Origin: Klebsiella aerogenes
GTDB lineage: Bacteria; Pseudomonadota; Gammaproteobacteria; Enterobacterales; Enterobacteriaceae
Assembly: GCA_029027985.1 (NCBI GenBank)
Contig: CP119076.1
Coordinates: 3,160,422 to 3,224,421 of the forward strand
DNA: 64,000 bases
Reading direction: 5' to 3'
Shown: positions 1-11,900 of the stretch, one piece after another
How positions within the stretch are numbered: the stretch's first letter is position 1
Layout: each line of letters begins with the position of its first letter
Program-made: the position numbers and the translations under genes
Notes under the pieces: model-generated
The model's input: only the letters and a program-made list of their open reading frames with translations
Told to the model about the DNA's origin: nothing
Database searches by the model: none

Positions 1-1006
<1,006 letters not shown>

Positions 1007-2227
1007 TTACCTTTCTCTCAGTGCTTCCCTCGCGCGATTAAATGGTTTCACCAAATAATCCATAACCGTCTTCTCGCCGGTTTTAATATCAACCGTGGCG
1101 ATCATCCCCGGGCCGATTAAAAAACGCTTGCCGCGTTTATTTTCCAGATAGTTGTGATCGGTACGGATGAACACCCGATAGTAATAAACCTCGGGTTTTG
1201 CCTCGTCCTGGATAGTGTCAGGGGAGATCGTCTCAACAACCCCGTTGAGCGCGCCATAGATGGCATAATCATAGGCAGTGATTTTCACTAGCGCCTTCTG
1301 ATCGGGATGAATAAAAGCAATATCGCGCGGTGAAATACGCGCTTCAATTAATAGCCGGCCGTCGATCGGCACAATCTCCATCAGCTCGCCGTTCGGTGCG
1401 ATAACGCCGCCAATAGTATTAACCTTAATATTTTTGACGATCCCCTGCACCGGTGAGCGCACAGTCAGGCGAGCAACGGAATCCGCCCGGCCTTTAATCA
1501 CCTCGGCAAGGCTGGCGACGTCTGCATTGGCCTTCGATAACTGCTCGCGAGCATCAACGTAGTAGCGGGTATTAAGATCGATTTTTTTTAACTCAATATC
1601 GGCCGCCTGTTGACGCAGGCGCAGAACCTCCACGTTACTGGCAGCACCGGTTTTGGCCAGTTTTTCATTTATTGCCAGCTCGCTGTTCACCAGAGAGAGC
1701 GACTGTTCAAGCTGACGCATCGACTTCGTTAACTGATCCCGACGGCTATGATAGAGGCGGGTCTCCTCCGCCAGCAGCCCCGGCCAGGCTTTCAACGACG
1801 GCGGGAATACCAGTGGTTGATTATTAACCTCGGCAGTCAGGCGAATACTCGCCGCTAATGACGCACGATATTTCGCCTGACTCTCACCAACATTGGATTC
1901 GCTACGGGTGGGATCCAGACGCGCGACAATCTGTCCGGCCGCCACCCTGCTACCTTCGCGGACGTTAAGCTCGGTTAAAATCCCGCCGTCCAGCGTCTGT
2001 AGTACCTGCTCGCGCGAGCTGGGGATGACTTTCCCGGTCCCGGTAGAAACTTCATCAAGTGTGGCGAACCACGCCCACACGACAGTGGTCACTAACAGCA
2101 CCGTCAGCAAAAGAATAAGGCGACGCGACTTAACCAGTTCGGCCTCATCCCGTTCGTTATCGGCTATTTCGGCAACCGGATCGGGGTCCTGCGCCAGCGG
2201 GAAAATCGCTTCAGCGGATTTATTCAT
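1007..2227 (-). CDS. HlyD-family type I secretion periplasmic adaptor
   Basis: A 406-residue membrane fusion protein that would link the inner-membrane ABC exporter to the outer-membrane channel. A single membrane helix (about residues 36-54, LILLLTVLLVTTVVWAWFA) follows a short cytoplasmic N-terminus. Next come a lipoyl-like half (GTGKVIPSSREQVLQTLDGG), a long helical hairpin (about 115-265) and a beta-barrel region ending with the HlyD-type stretch before the C-terminus. Length and layout fit LapC/HlyD/PrtE adaptors. The start codon overlaps the end of the exporter gene by four bases (ATGA), so the two are translationally coupled. The neighbouring adhesin is the obvious substrate of the complex. 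Confidence 0.93.
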   Translation of the reverse strand: MNKSAEAIFPLAQDPDPVAEIADNERDEAELVKSRRLILLLTVLLVTTVVWAWFATLDEVSTGTGKVIPSSREQVLQTLDGGILTELNVREGSRVAAGQIVARLDPTRSESNVGESQAKYRASLAASIRLTAEVNNQPLVFPPSLKAWPGLLAEETRLYHSRRDQLTKSMRQLEQSLSLVNSELAINEKLAKTGAASNVEVLRLRQQAADIELKKIDLNTRYYVDAREQLSKANADVASLAEVIKGRADSVARLTVRSPVQGIVKNIKVNTIGGVIAPNGELMEIVPIDGRLLIEARISPRDIAFIHPDQKALVKITAYDYAIYGALNGVVETISPDTIQDEAKPEVYYYRVFIRTDHNYLENKRGKRFLIGPGMIATVDIKTGEKTVMDYLVKPFNRAREALRER

Positions 2228-4371
2228 ATATTCACCACCTGACCACGCGCTTTTTCTTGCTCAAAGACCGTCGCCTTCGGTTTATCCAACGCCAGCTGTC
2301 CGTCCTGAATCACCAGAATGCGATCGACAATATTGAGTACCGCGGCTTTATGAGTGGCGATAATGAGCGTACGTTCGCCCACCCAATGTTCCAGTTGCTC
2401 GACAAAGGCTTTTTCGGTGCGTTCATCGAAAAATGAGGTTGGTTCATCCAGTAAAATAATATTAGGGTCACGCAGTAGCGATCGCGCCAGCAAAAGCGAT
2501 TGTCGCTGCCCGCCGGAAAGGCCGATCCCCCCTTCCATCACCAAATGTTCAAGGCCCATCGGCAGTTTGCTGATGAACTCAAGCGCACCGCACAGTTCCA
2601 GTACGGCCACCAGCTCGTCATCGCTCGCCATCGGCCGTCCCATCGTCAGGTTTTCCCGCAGCGTCCCGTGGAACAGTCGGGCTTCCTGAGTCAGCAAAGT
2701 GGCGTTGCGGCGAATATCCGCCAAATCAATTTGCGGCAGTGAGAGATCGTCGAGGCGCAGCTCCCCTGCCGCCAACTCGACGTTACCCACCATCGCCTGC
2801 AACAATGTCGATTTACCGGCGCCAATCCGCCCGAGAATCGCGATTTTTTCCCCGGCCTTGATGGATAGCTGCTTAATACGCAGCGGCAGAGGTCCATTGT
2901 CCTTGCTGTAACGAAACTCGGCGTTGCGGAATTCATAATTACCGTGCAGGACGGCACGGTGGATCCGCGGTTCATCCTGCCCCCCCTCTACCGGCAGAGA
3001 CATCAGATTATCGAGGCTCGCTTTTGCCACCTTCACCTGCTGCCAGCGCGCCAGAACACCACAGAGCGCCGTCATCGGCGCCACCATCCGACTTGATAGC
3101 ATTGATGCCGCCACCATTGCGCCGGTAGTAATATCGCCATTAATGACCAACGGCGCACCGACTACGACTACCGTGGCATACAGCAGGTTCTGAATCGACA
3201 TTCCCCAGCTCACCAGTCCGTGGGTAACTTTGCGGGTTTTCACCCCCGATTCGGCGGTAATGGCGACATAGCTATTCCACTGCTGCAGAAAGCGGCTTTC
3301 CGCCTGCATCATTTTGATATCCGGCAGGCCCTGAATGCTTTCCACCAAAATGGCGTTGCGTAGCGTACCTTCATGCTGATTTTTATTTGCCAATTCCGCT
3401 AATTTCTTCTGCAGTAAAAAACCCGGCAGCAGCATCAGGATTGTCGCTACCGGCGCGATCCAGCTCAACCACGGCGAGACAATAAACAGGACTATCTGGA
3501 AAAGTATGAAGAATGGTAGGTCGGCGATGACCGTCATCATTGTTGAGGTCATCATTTCCCGCACCTGCTCAAGCTCGCGCAACTGAGAAATAAAGCTACC
3601 TGTTGAGCGCGGAACCGCCGAATTTTTCAGCCGTAACGCGTGGCCAAATACGCGATCGGAAATACGAATGTCTCCCCGCTTGCCTAACAGGTCTGTGACG
3701 TGCCCACGAGTAATTTTGAGGACGAAGTTAAATACCGCGGCAATTAATACGCCGCTAAATAGTACGTATAAGGTGGGATAAGATTGCGCCGGGATCACCC
3801 GGTCATACACCTGCATAGAAAATAGAATGCCGGTCAGGGCCAGAATATTAATCGCCAACGACGCCAGCATAACGTGCATATATGGACGTAAATCTTTAAG
3901 GACGATTTTACGCAGCCAGTCCGGCTGGAATCCGGCAAGGTAACTTTCAGTACGAATGTCTTTTTCCGGCGACGCCGGGCGAAAAGCCACGGTATGTTCA
4001 ATCTCATCCAGTAATGCGTCCAGCGGACACTGGCTAAGTAAAGTGAGCTCTTTAACAAATCGGATGCCGACCGAATTATTGAGATCGAAGCTTTCAATGA
4101 TGCCAATCTGTCCATCTTTGAGTTGCACCACCAGCGGCAATCGCCATGCAGATATTCGCCGATCGTGGCCGTTGAGAAACTGGCAATGCAGCCCGGCGTG
4201 GCGGCAAAGATGTTTAAGCGCATCAGGCAGCGTTTTTTGCGTCGCCCATTCCGCCGCTGCATGTAGCGTCCCCGGAGAGTAACTCTGTCGGTAATGGCCG
4301 GCGACAAAAGCCATGGCGTTGGCCCAGTCCAGCAGATAGGGAATATCGCTGCGATGATGTTGTTCACTCAT
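2224..4371 (-). CDS. Type I secretion ABC exporter, LapB/HlyB type
   Basis: A 715-residue permease-ATPase fusion powering one-step export of the giant adhesin. The N-terminal ~140 residues form a C39 peptidase-like domain without an obvious catalytic Cys (a degenerate 'CLD'), as in exporters of unprocessed RTX or LapA-type substrates. A six-helix ABC membrane domain follows (about 160-440), then the nucleotide-binding domain with Walker A GRIGAGKST, signature LSGGQRQ, Walker B NIILLDEP and the H-loop IIATHK. The gene overlaps its upstream neighbour (TolC family) and its downstream neighbour (HlyD family) by four bases each, so the three form one tightly coupled transport cassette. Confidence 0.95.
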   Translation of the reverse strand: MSEQHHRSDIPYLLDWANAMAFVAGHYRQSYSPGTLHAAAEWATQKTLPDALKHLCRHAGLHCQFLNGHDRRISAWRLPLVVQLKDGQIGIIESFDLNNSVGIRFVKELTLLSQCPLDALLDEIEHTVAFRPASPEKDIRTESYLAGFQPDWLRKIVLKDLRPYMHVMLASLAINILALTGILFSMQVYDRVIPAQSYPTLYVLFSGVLIAAVFNFVLKITRGHVTDLLGKRGDIRISDRVFGHALRLKNSAVPRSTGSFISQLRELEQVREMMTSTMMTVIADLPFFILFQIVLFIVSPWLSWIAPVATILMLLPGFLLQKKLAELANKNQHEGTLRNAILVESIQGLPDIKMMQAESRFLQQWNSYVAITAESGVKTRKVTHGLVSWGMSIQNLLYATVVVVGAPLVINGDITTGAMVAASMLSSRMVAPMTALCGVLARWQQVKVAKASLDNLMSLPVEGGQDEPRIHRAVLHGNYEFRNAEFRYSKDNGPLPLRIKQLSIKAGEKIAILGRIGAGKSTLLQAMVGNVELAAGELRLDDLSLPQIDLADIRRNATLLTQEARLFHGTLRENLTMGRPMASDDELVAVLELCGALEFISKLPMGLEHLVMEGGIGLSGGQRQSLLLARSLLRDPNIILLDEPTSFFDERTEKAFVEQLEHWVGERTLIIATHKAAVLNIVDRILVIQDGQLALDKPKATVFEQEKARGQVVNI

Positions 4372-5804
4372 GGACGGATCTCCACACCCTGAATACTTTG
4401 ATTATCCAGAGCAAAGACGGTGCGCATTTTTCCAGTACTGAACAGGCAGTCCAGCTCCAGAGTTCGCAACTGCGCCTCGGTGAGTACCTGACTGAATTGC
4501 GCCTGATAGATTTCCTGATCGACGTTAAGCAGATCCAGCAGCGGGCGCGTGCCCAACTGTAAATATTGATCCTGATAGAGTGCGCGGGTTTGCTCGCCAA
4601 GCTGCTGCTGGCGTCGCTGGATGCCGATTGATTGCTTGAGGTTTAGCGCTTCATCGCGCGAAGCGCTCAATTTCTGGCTGGCATCAAGCTGCGCGTTTCT
4701 GATCCCGGCATTGGCTGCGGATAAAATTTGCTGCGCCGCCTCGCGGGAAGCTGTTAATGCCCCGCCTTGGTAGATTGGCATTTCCACTTTTACCCACGCC
4801 GAATATTGCGTTTTATTTAATACGGCGCTGTTGGCGTAATTATCGTTAAGATAATGCGTAACCTGAGGTTCAAGAGAGATGGTCGGCAACATTTGCGCGG
4901 TGGCATTATCCAGCTGCGCCTGTGCCTGCGTGGCTTGCGCTAAAGCGGCTAGTACCGCAGGCACGGTACGATAGTCGATTTTACTTACGGCGCAGGCTGC
5001 GTCCATGTCCTGCGGGACGCTATCGGTGACAGACGTAATGCTACCGAGACCAAGGTAGGTCGCCAGGGTGGCTTTCCAGCGTTCAAGTGCCGCCTGATAC
5101 TGGATCAGCGTCGCTTGCGCCCCCTCAACGCGGGTATCCGTTTGCACCACATCAGAAAGCGAGGTCGCCCCTGCGTCGTTACGCTGGCGGATCAAATCGC
5201 CAATCTGCTTGAGCGAATCCACCTGGGACTGAGCGATTTTCACCAGCTTTTGGTAACCCTGCATCTGCACTACTGCGCTGGCGGTATCATGCGCGACCTG
5301 GTCGATATTAAGCATAACCGTCGCTTGCTGTTGAGCTACGGCGGCATCCGCCGCTCTGACCGAGCTTGAGACTTTGCCAAAGTCGTAGAGCATTTGCGAA
5401 ACGGAAACGACTAGCGATGGGGAATATCCGGAGTCAGAGTATGAATTACTATAACCATTATTCATACCTGCACTGACCTGCGGATAATATTTGGCTTTCG
5501 CCACATCTACGCGTTGCACCTGTTCTTGCAATTTACTCACCTGTTGAGTAATCGCGGGATGCCAGTTGACTGCCGATTTTACCGCGCTGCCAATATCCAA
5601 CGGGCCAGAAAGATGGCTTTGGGGATTGATTAACTCCTCAGAATATCCAATGACCTGTTGGCTATCGTTTAATCTCTGCGTGCTAATGTTGGTTGGCGGA
5701 AATGAAAAATCTTCCGCATTAGCCGTAAATATCACGCTTAATGACAGGAAAATAGTGCTGTACCTGTAAACGCTGGCAATCCTTTGTTGTTGAAATAGAC
5801 GCAT
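4368..5804 (-). CDS. TolC-family outer-membrane channel of the type I system
   Basis: A 478-residue outer-membrane factor, LapE/AggA-like. I chose the ATG at 5804 (MRLFQQQRI) because AAGGG lies seven bases upstream; a GTG 24 bases earlier lacks such a site. A Sec signal peptide covers about residues 1-32, ending near TANAEDF. The mature protein shows the TolC-type duplicated helical hairpins rich in Ala, Gln and Asn (DLIRQRNDAGATSLSDVVQ and RALYQDQYLQLGTRPLLDLL are typical equatorial motifs). A dedicated TolC paralogue inside the operon indicates that export does not rely on housekeeping TolC. A short possible reading frame lies between this gene and the adhesin. Confidence 0.93.
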   Translation of the reverse strand: MRLFQQQRIASVYRYSTIFLSLSVIFTANAEDFSFPPTNISTQRLNDSQQVIGYSEELINPQSHLSGPLDIGSAVKSAVNWHPAITQQVSKLQEQVQRVDVAKAKYYPQVSAGMNNGYSNSYSDSGYSPSLVVSVSQMLYDFGKVSSSVRAADAAVAQQQATVMLNIDQVAHDTASAVVQMQGYQKLVKIAQSQVDSLKQIGDLIRQRNDAGATSLSDVVQTDTRVEGAQATLIQYQAALERWKATLATYLGLGSITSVTDSVPQDMDAACAVSKIDYRTVPAVLAALAQATQAQAQLDNATAQMLPTISLEPQVTHYLNDNYANSAVLNKTQYSAWVKVEMPIYQGGALTASREAAQQILSAANAGIRNAQLDASQKLSASRDEALNLKQSIGIQRRQQQLGEQTRALYQDQYLQLGTRPLLDLLNVDQEIYQAQFSQVLTEAQLRTLELDCLFSTGKMRTVFALDNQSIQGVEIRP

Positions 5805-5815
5805 AAAATTACCCT

Positions 5816-5929
5816 TCAGAAAGCACACTGAAAATATGGATATACTCTTTCCGCATCATTCTTTTTATTTAACGATTGCCCGTCTTTTCCGGGTTTGTTT
5901 TTTGTTTTACCTCCGATACATACAGCCAT
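5816..5929 (-). CDS. Possible 37-residue small protein between adhesin and TolC-like gene
   Basis: ATG at 5929, stop TGA at 5816-5818, 37 codons. A GGAGGT ribosome binding sequence lies nine bases upstream, partly inside the loop of a hairpin (5933-5954). The product would be Lys/Asn-rich (MAVCIGGKTKNKPGKDGQ...) with Cys at residues 4 and 35 and no membrane segment. Its stop lies 11 bases before the TolC-family start, so translation could be coupled. I recognise no family. It may simply be chance coding in an intercistronic spacer. Confidence 0.3.
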   Translation of the reverse strand: MAVCIGGKTKNKPGKDGQSLNKKNDAERVYPYFQCAF

Positions 5930-5932
5930 GAC

Positions 5933-5954
5933 GGCGGCACCTCCCTGTACCGCC
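5933..5954 (-). promoter_or_regulatory. Intercistronic hairpin downstream of the adhesin stop
   Basis: Eight-base arms (GGCGGTAC and GTGCCGCC, one G-U pair) enclose AGGGAG, with a Shine-Dalgarno-like AGGGAGG running from the loop into the stem. It lies 17 bases after the adhesin stop and has no T-run, so it is not an intrinsic terminator. It could stabilise the 3' end of the adhesin message, or limit translation of what follows so that far less transporter than adhesin is made. Confidence 0.4.
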
Positions 5955-5970
5955 ATTTGCATGGACCGAT

Positions 5971-8900
5971 TTAGTGCGAGTTATTGGTATCAATCAGCTC
6001 ATCGAGCGAATTGATATGAACCCCCTGCAACGTGATTAGCGTTGCTGGCTGATGGGCCGTTCCACCAGAACCATCGCGGTCGATAGACACCACAGTATTG
6101 CCACCGACATAACTCAGAGTGATGTAGTTACCCAGCGTATCGCTGGAGCCATTCCAACCGACCAACAGCGCGGAGACATCGATATGATCTCCTTGGGCAA
6201 CCGAGAAGTCGCTCCAGGTATCGCTGCCGTTGCCTCCAGTGTTGTCATCCGCCAACAGGTTGTAAATCACCGTATCGGCGCCGGCCCCTAAGCTGAAAGT
6301 ATCATCGTAAGCGGTACTGTGAACGCTATCGTCATTGACGCTGCCAATAACCTGCGGATGCAGATCGATAGTCAGATGTGCCGTGGACGAGACATTATTG
6401 CTGTCATTCACTGAGTACGTGAAGGTCTCCTTATCGATAATAGTCGAAACATCCAGACCTGCTTTCAGCGTATAGATGTATGCCCCGGAGCTGCTCATCG
6501 TCAGCAAACCATACTCACCGTAAATCACCGGGTTAGTGACGGTGCTGCCATTACTGGTGGTAATACTGCCATCCGAGTGGAAGGTCCAGATATCAGACGC
6601 TCCACCGGCGGTATGGCCACTGACGCTAAAGGACGAGTACAGCAAGCCATGCGTATCACTCACACCTCCTGAGTTGGCCCCCGTCTGAATATTCCCGGTA
6701 ACGCTACCTCCCGTGGTGTAGTGAGTTGTCGTGTCATAGGTCGTACTCGATGTTGTCGCCGTTACCGAATACTTGGCATTCAGTAGTGAGGTCGACGCTG
6801 CCGTAGACGACACGCTCCATTGATAATTACCCGATGCTAACGAGAGACCGCTCAGGGTGTAGCTATTGGAGCCCGTTGCCGTGATCCCTATCGCCGTCAA
6901 CATGATTGATGATAACGAATCATGCCAGACATCTACTTTCGTTCCATCCGCCAGCACCTGGTACAGCGTTACCGTTCCACTCATCGTCACCGTGGCTGCA
7001 AGACCCGTAGACGCAGTGTAGTTAAGATTGAACGTGATGCTATCCATCTCATGCCCTGCATCGACGGTGAAATTCACCGTTTTCAGAGCGTTAGTGCCAC
7101 TGGAGGATGGCGTACCACCGGTAATGTTCAGATCTGTTGTGGAAACCGGCGTCACATCGACGGTGTGAAGTTGAGTCACCGCGTTCAGCGCCACCACATC
7201 ATCCACCGCAACCGATGGTGGAGTCGTTACCGTCACATTCAGCGTAGCGGTCGCTGTCGCGTGATGACTATCAGTAATCGTGTAAGTAAAGACATCAGTC
7301 TTACCGATATCCGCCTGTTTACCGAAGCCCTGATAGGTATAAGTCCCGTCAGAATGAATCGTCAGCTTACCGTAAGCACCGGAGATCGTAACGCCTGCCT
7401 CCGTGACCTCCATCGGTGTCGCACCGGTCAGCGAACTGGAGACAACCTGAGTTACGGTAATCCCGTCACCGGTATCGGCGACATCACCCGCGCCGTCCGA
7501 CTCCAGCACATTGCCTTGCGCGCTGGCCGCCGAATAATCCGTCGATGCCGTTACCGTCGCCTGTACAACGGAGAGCAGGTTCAAATCGGCCAGGGTACTA
7601 ACCGCCGAGGCAAAGGCCCCCGAACTTGATGGTGAAGACACCACGACCGCGTAATCCCCTTCCGGCAGACCGGTAAAGGTCGCACTACCGGCGTATACCA
7701 GGTTAAGCAGTAAGAGCGACGGTGTTAGTGTGATGGCATCCGGTATAATCTGCATCACCTGTCCTGTCGCGATATCAATCACCGACAGATCCGCATGTAT
7801 TGCTGTTTGGCCTCCCAGCAACAGATCGACCAACGAAGTCGCCGCCTGCAGATTGAGTATCGTTGTTCCTGTAATACCAATCGTTAGATCTTCTGTTGTC
7901 CCCTCATTAACCTTGAAGTGCATACCGTTACCGGACAGCAGGGACAGATCTATCGCATTCGCGAGCGATACCCCCGCGAGTTGCCCTGCTGCTCCAGCTA
8001 CACCCTTCAGAGCATCGTGTGTCACCAGGACGGAAGACAAATTAGTGTCGTCGTTGGCCTCCAGGACAATATCAGAATCCGAATCACTATCAGCATCGCT
8101 GTCGGAGTCGGAATCGCTGTCCGAATCCGAGTCACTGTCGGAGTCCGAGTCGCTGTCCGAATCCGAGTCACTGTCAGAGTCAGAGTCGCTGTCCGAATCC
8201 GAGTCGCTATCGGAGTCAGAGTCGCTGTCCGAATCCGAGTCGCTGTCAGAGTCGGAATCGCTGTCAGAGTCCGAGTCGCTGTCAGAGTCGGAATCGCTGT
8301 CAGAGTCCGAGTCGCTGTCAGAGTCGGAATCGCTGTCCGAATCCGAATCGCTATCAGAGTCAGAGTCGCTGTCCGAATCCGAGTCGCTGTCGGAGTCGGA
8401 ATCGCTGTCCGAATCCGAGTCGCTGTCGGAGTCCGAATCACTGTCCGAATCCGAGTCGCTGTCAGAATCCGAGTCGCTGTCACTATCCGAGTCGCTGTCC
8501 GAATCCGAGTCACTATCAGAGTCAGAGTCGCTATCCGAATCCGAATCGCTGTCGGAATCCGAGTCGCTGTCGGAATCCGAGTCGCTGTCCGAATCCGAGT
8601 CGCTGTCGGAGTCCGAGTCGCTGTCGGAATCGGAGTCGCTGTCAGAATCCGAGTCACTGTCAGAATCCGAATCGCTGTCGGAATCCGAGTCGCTGTCCGA
8701 ATCCGAGTCACTGTCAGAGTCAGAGTCGCTGTCCGAATCCGAGTCGCTATCAGAGTCAGAGTCGCTGTCAGAGTCGGAATCGCTGTCCGAATCCGAGTCG
8801 CTATCAGAGTCAGAGTCGCTGTCTGAATCCGAGTCGCTGTCAGAGTCGGAATCGCTGTCGGAGTCGGAATCGCTGTCCGAATCCGAGTCGCTGTCCGAAT

Positions 8901-11900
8901 CCGAGTCGCTGTCCGAATCCGAGTCGCTGTCAGAGTCAGAGTCGCTGTCCGCATCAGCATCCGATTCACCAATATCACTTCCTGCCACGATATTTATCGT
9001 CAGCGTAGCCGTCGCCGTATGGCCATTCTCATCAATTATCGTGTAGGTAAAGACATCCTCCTTCCCAATCGAGTTCACATCACCGGTCGCCTTGTAGGTA
9101 TAGCTACCATCTGCGTGGATCGTCAGCTGCCCGTAGAGACCATTAATCACGGTGCCGGCTTCCGTCACATCGGATGGTGTTGTCTGTACGCTGGATGCAA
9201 TTTTGCTTACCGTAATGCCATCACCGGTATCGGCGACATCTCCTCCCGCATCGGCATTCAACACGTTACCGGCAACCGCGGTCGAGGTATATTCCGTGGA
9301 ATCTGTAATTGTGGCATGCGCTACAGTCAGCAGATTTGCAGATGCCAGTTGATCAATTACCGCAGCCAGGCCGCCAGAAGCCTGCGGCGAGGAAATCACT
9401 ATCGCGTAGTTCCCTGCCGGGAGGTCGCTAAAGGTGGCGCTACCCGAGTAGACCAGATTGAGCAAGGCCAGAGACGGCGTCAAGTTCACGGCATCCGGTA
9501 TAATTTGCACCACCTTGCCAGTGTCGATATCCACTATCGACAGGTCGGCCGTAATAGATGAGGCCCCACCGATCAGTTGCCCCAACAACGCCAGCACTGC
9601 CTGGACACTCAGCAACGTTGAACCCGTGATATCGACCGTCACATCCTCAGTCGACCCTTTACCAACCGAGAATTTAGTCGAATTCGCCGTCAGCAAGGAT
9701 ACGTCAACCGTATCAAGCAAGGTGACGCCAAGCAGCTGGCTCGCCGTACCGGTGGTGTTATTCAGATTGTCCTCTACAGTATCGATAGCCGCCGTATGGG
9801 TATCATCATTTGCCTGTGGTTCGCTGTCGGAGTCCGAGTCGCTGTCCGAATCCGAATCACTGTCAGAGTCGGAGTCGCTGTCCGAATCCGAATCGCTGTC
9901 GGAATCCGAGTCGCTGTCCGAATCCGAGTCGCTGTCGGAATCGGAGTCGCTGTCCGAATCCGAGTCGCTGTCAGAGTCCGAATCGCTGTCAGAATCCGAG
10001 TCACTGTCAGAGTCAGAATCGCTGTCGGAGTCGGAGTCACTGTCGGAGTCCGAGTCGCTGTCAGAGTCGGAATCGGAGTCACTGTCAGAGTCCGAATCAC
10101 TGTCGGAATCCGAGTCGCTGTCAGAGTCCGAGTCGCTGTCAGCATCCGAGTCGCTGTCAGAATCGGAGTCGCTGTCCGAATCGGAGTCACTGTCAGAATC
10201 CGAATCGCTGTCAGAGTCCGAGTCGCTGTCAGAGTCAGAGTCGCTGTCCGAATCCGAGTCGCTGTCTGAGTCCGAGTCACTGTCAGAATCCGAATCGCTG
10301 TCGGAATCGGAGTCGCTGTCCGAATCCGAGTCGCTGTCTGAGTCCGAATCGCTGTCTGAGTCCGAATCGCTGTCTGAGTCCGAGTCGCTGTCAGCATCCG
10401 AATCGCTGTCAGAATCCGAATCGCTGTCAGAATCCGAATCGCTGTCCGAATCCGAGTCACTGTCAGAGTCCGAATCACTGTCAGAATCGGAGTCACTGTC
10501 AGAGTCGGAATCGCTGTCAGAATCGGAATCGCTGTCAGAGTCCGAGTCACTGTCGGAGTCCGAGTCGCTGTCGGAGTCCGAGTCGCTGTCCGAATCCGAG
10601 TCACTGTCAGCATCCGAGTCACTGTCAGAATCGGAGTCACTGTCAGAGTCCGAGTCGCTGTCACTATCCGAATCACTGTCGGAATCAGAATCGCTGTCGG
10701 AGTCCGAGTCGCTGTCAGAATCGGAGTCACTGTCAGAATCGGAGTCACTGTCCGAATCCGAGTCGCTGTCCGAGTCCGAGTCGCTGTCAGAGTCCGAGTC
10801 ACTGTCGGAATCGGAGTCACTGTCAGAGTCCGAATCGCTGTCCGAATCCGAGTCACTGTCGGAGTCCGAGTCGCTGTCAGAATCGGAATCGCTGTCGGAA
10901 TCCGAGTCACTGTCGGAGTCGGAGTCGGAATCACTGTCAGAGTCCGAGTCGCTGTCAGAGTCCGAGTCACTGTCGGAATCGGAGTCACTGTCAGAGTCCG
11001 AATCGCTGTCCGAATCCGAATCACTGTCGGAGTCCGAGTCGCTGTCAGCATCCGAGTCGCTGTCAGCATCGGAATCACTGTCGCTATCAGAGTCCGAGTC
11101 GCTGTCGGAATCCGAGTCACTGTCGGAGTCGGAGTCGCTGTCAGAGTCCGAATCGCTGTCAGAGTCAGAGTCGCTGTCACTATCCGAATCACTGTCAGAG
11201 TCAGAATCGCTGTCAGAATCCGAGTCGCTGTCAGAGTCCGAATCACTGTCGGAGTCCGAGTCGCTGTCAGAATCGGAATCGCTGTCAGAATCCGAGTCGC
11301 TGTCAGCATCGGAATCACTGTCGCTATCAGAGTCAGAGTCGCTGTCACTATCCGAATCACTGTCAGAGTCAGAATCGCTGTCAGAATCCGAGTCGCTGTC
11401 AGAGTCCGAGTCGCTGTCGGAGTCGGAATCACTGTCAGAGTCCGAGTCGCTGTCAGAGTCCGAGTCACTGTCGGAATCGGAGTCACTGTCAGAGTCCGAA
11501 TCGCTGTCCGAATCCGAATCGCTGTCCGAATCCGAATCGCTGTCCGAATCCGAATCGCTGTCCGAATCCGAATCACTGTCGGAGTCCGAGTCGCTGTCAG
11601 AATCGGAATCGCTGTCAGAATCCGAGTCGCTGTCAGCATCGGAATCACTGTCGCTATCAGAGTCAGAGTCGCTGTCGGAATCCGAGTCACTGTCGGAGTC
11701 GGAGTCGCTGTCAGAGTCAGAATCGCTGTCAGCATCCGAGTCGCTGTCAGCATCGGAATCACTGTCGCTATCAGAGTCCGAGTCGCTGTCGGAGTCGGAG
11801 TCGCTGTCAGAGTCCGAATCGCTGTCAGAGTCAGAGTCGCTGTCCGAATCCGAGTCACTGTCAGAGTCCGAGTCGCTGTCAGAATCCGAGTCGCTGTCAG

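Noticed and set aside
5569-5769. A 67-codon plus-strand frame opposite the TolC-family signal peptide
   Set aside because: Antisense shadow of a well-supported gene.
7730-9046. A 438-codon plus-strand frame over the second repeat block
   Set aside because: Same cause: it is antisense to the adhesin, with no ribosome binding site or family resemblance outside the repeat.
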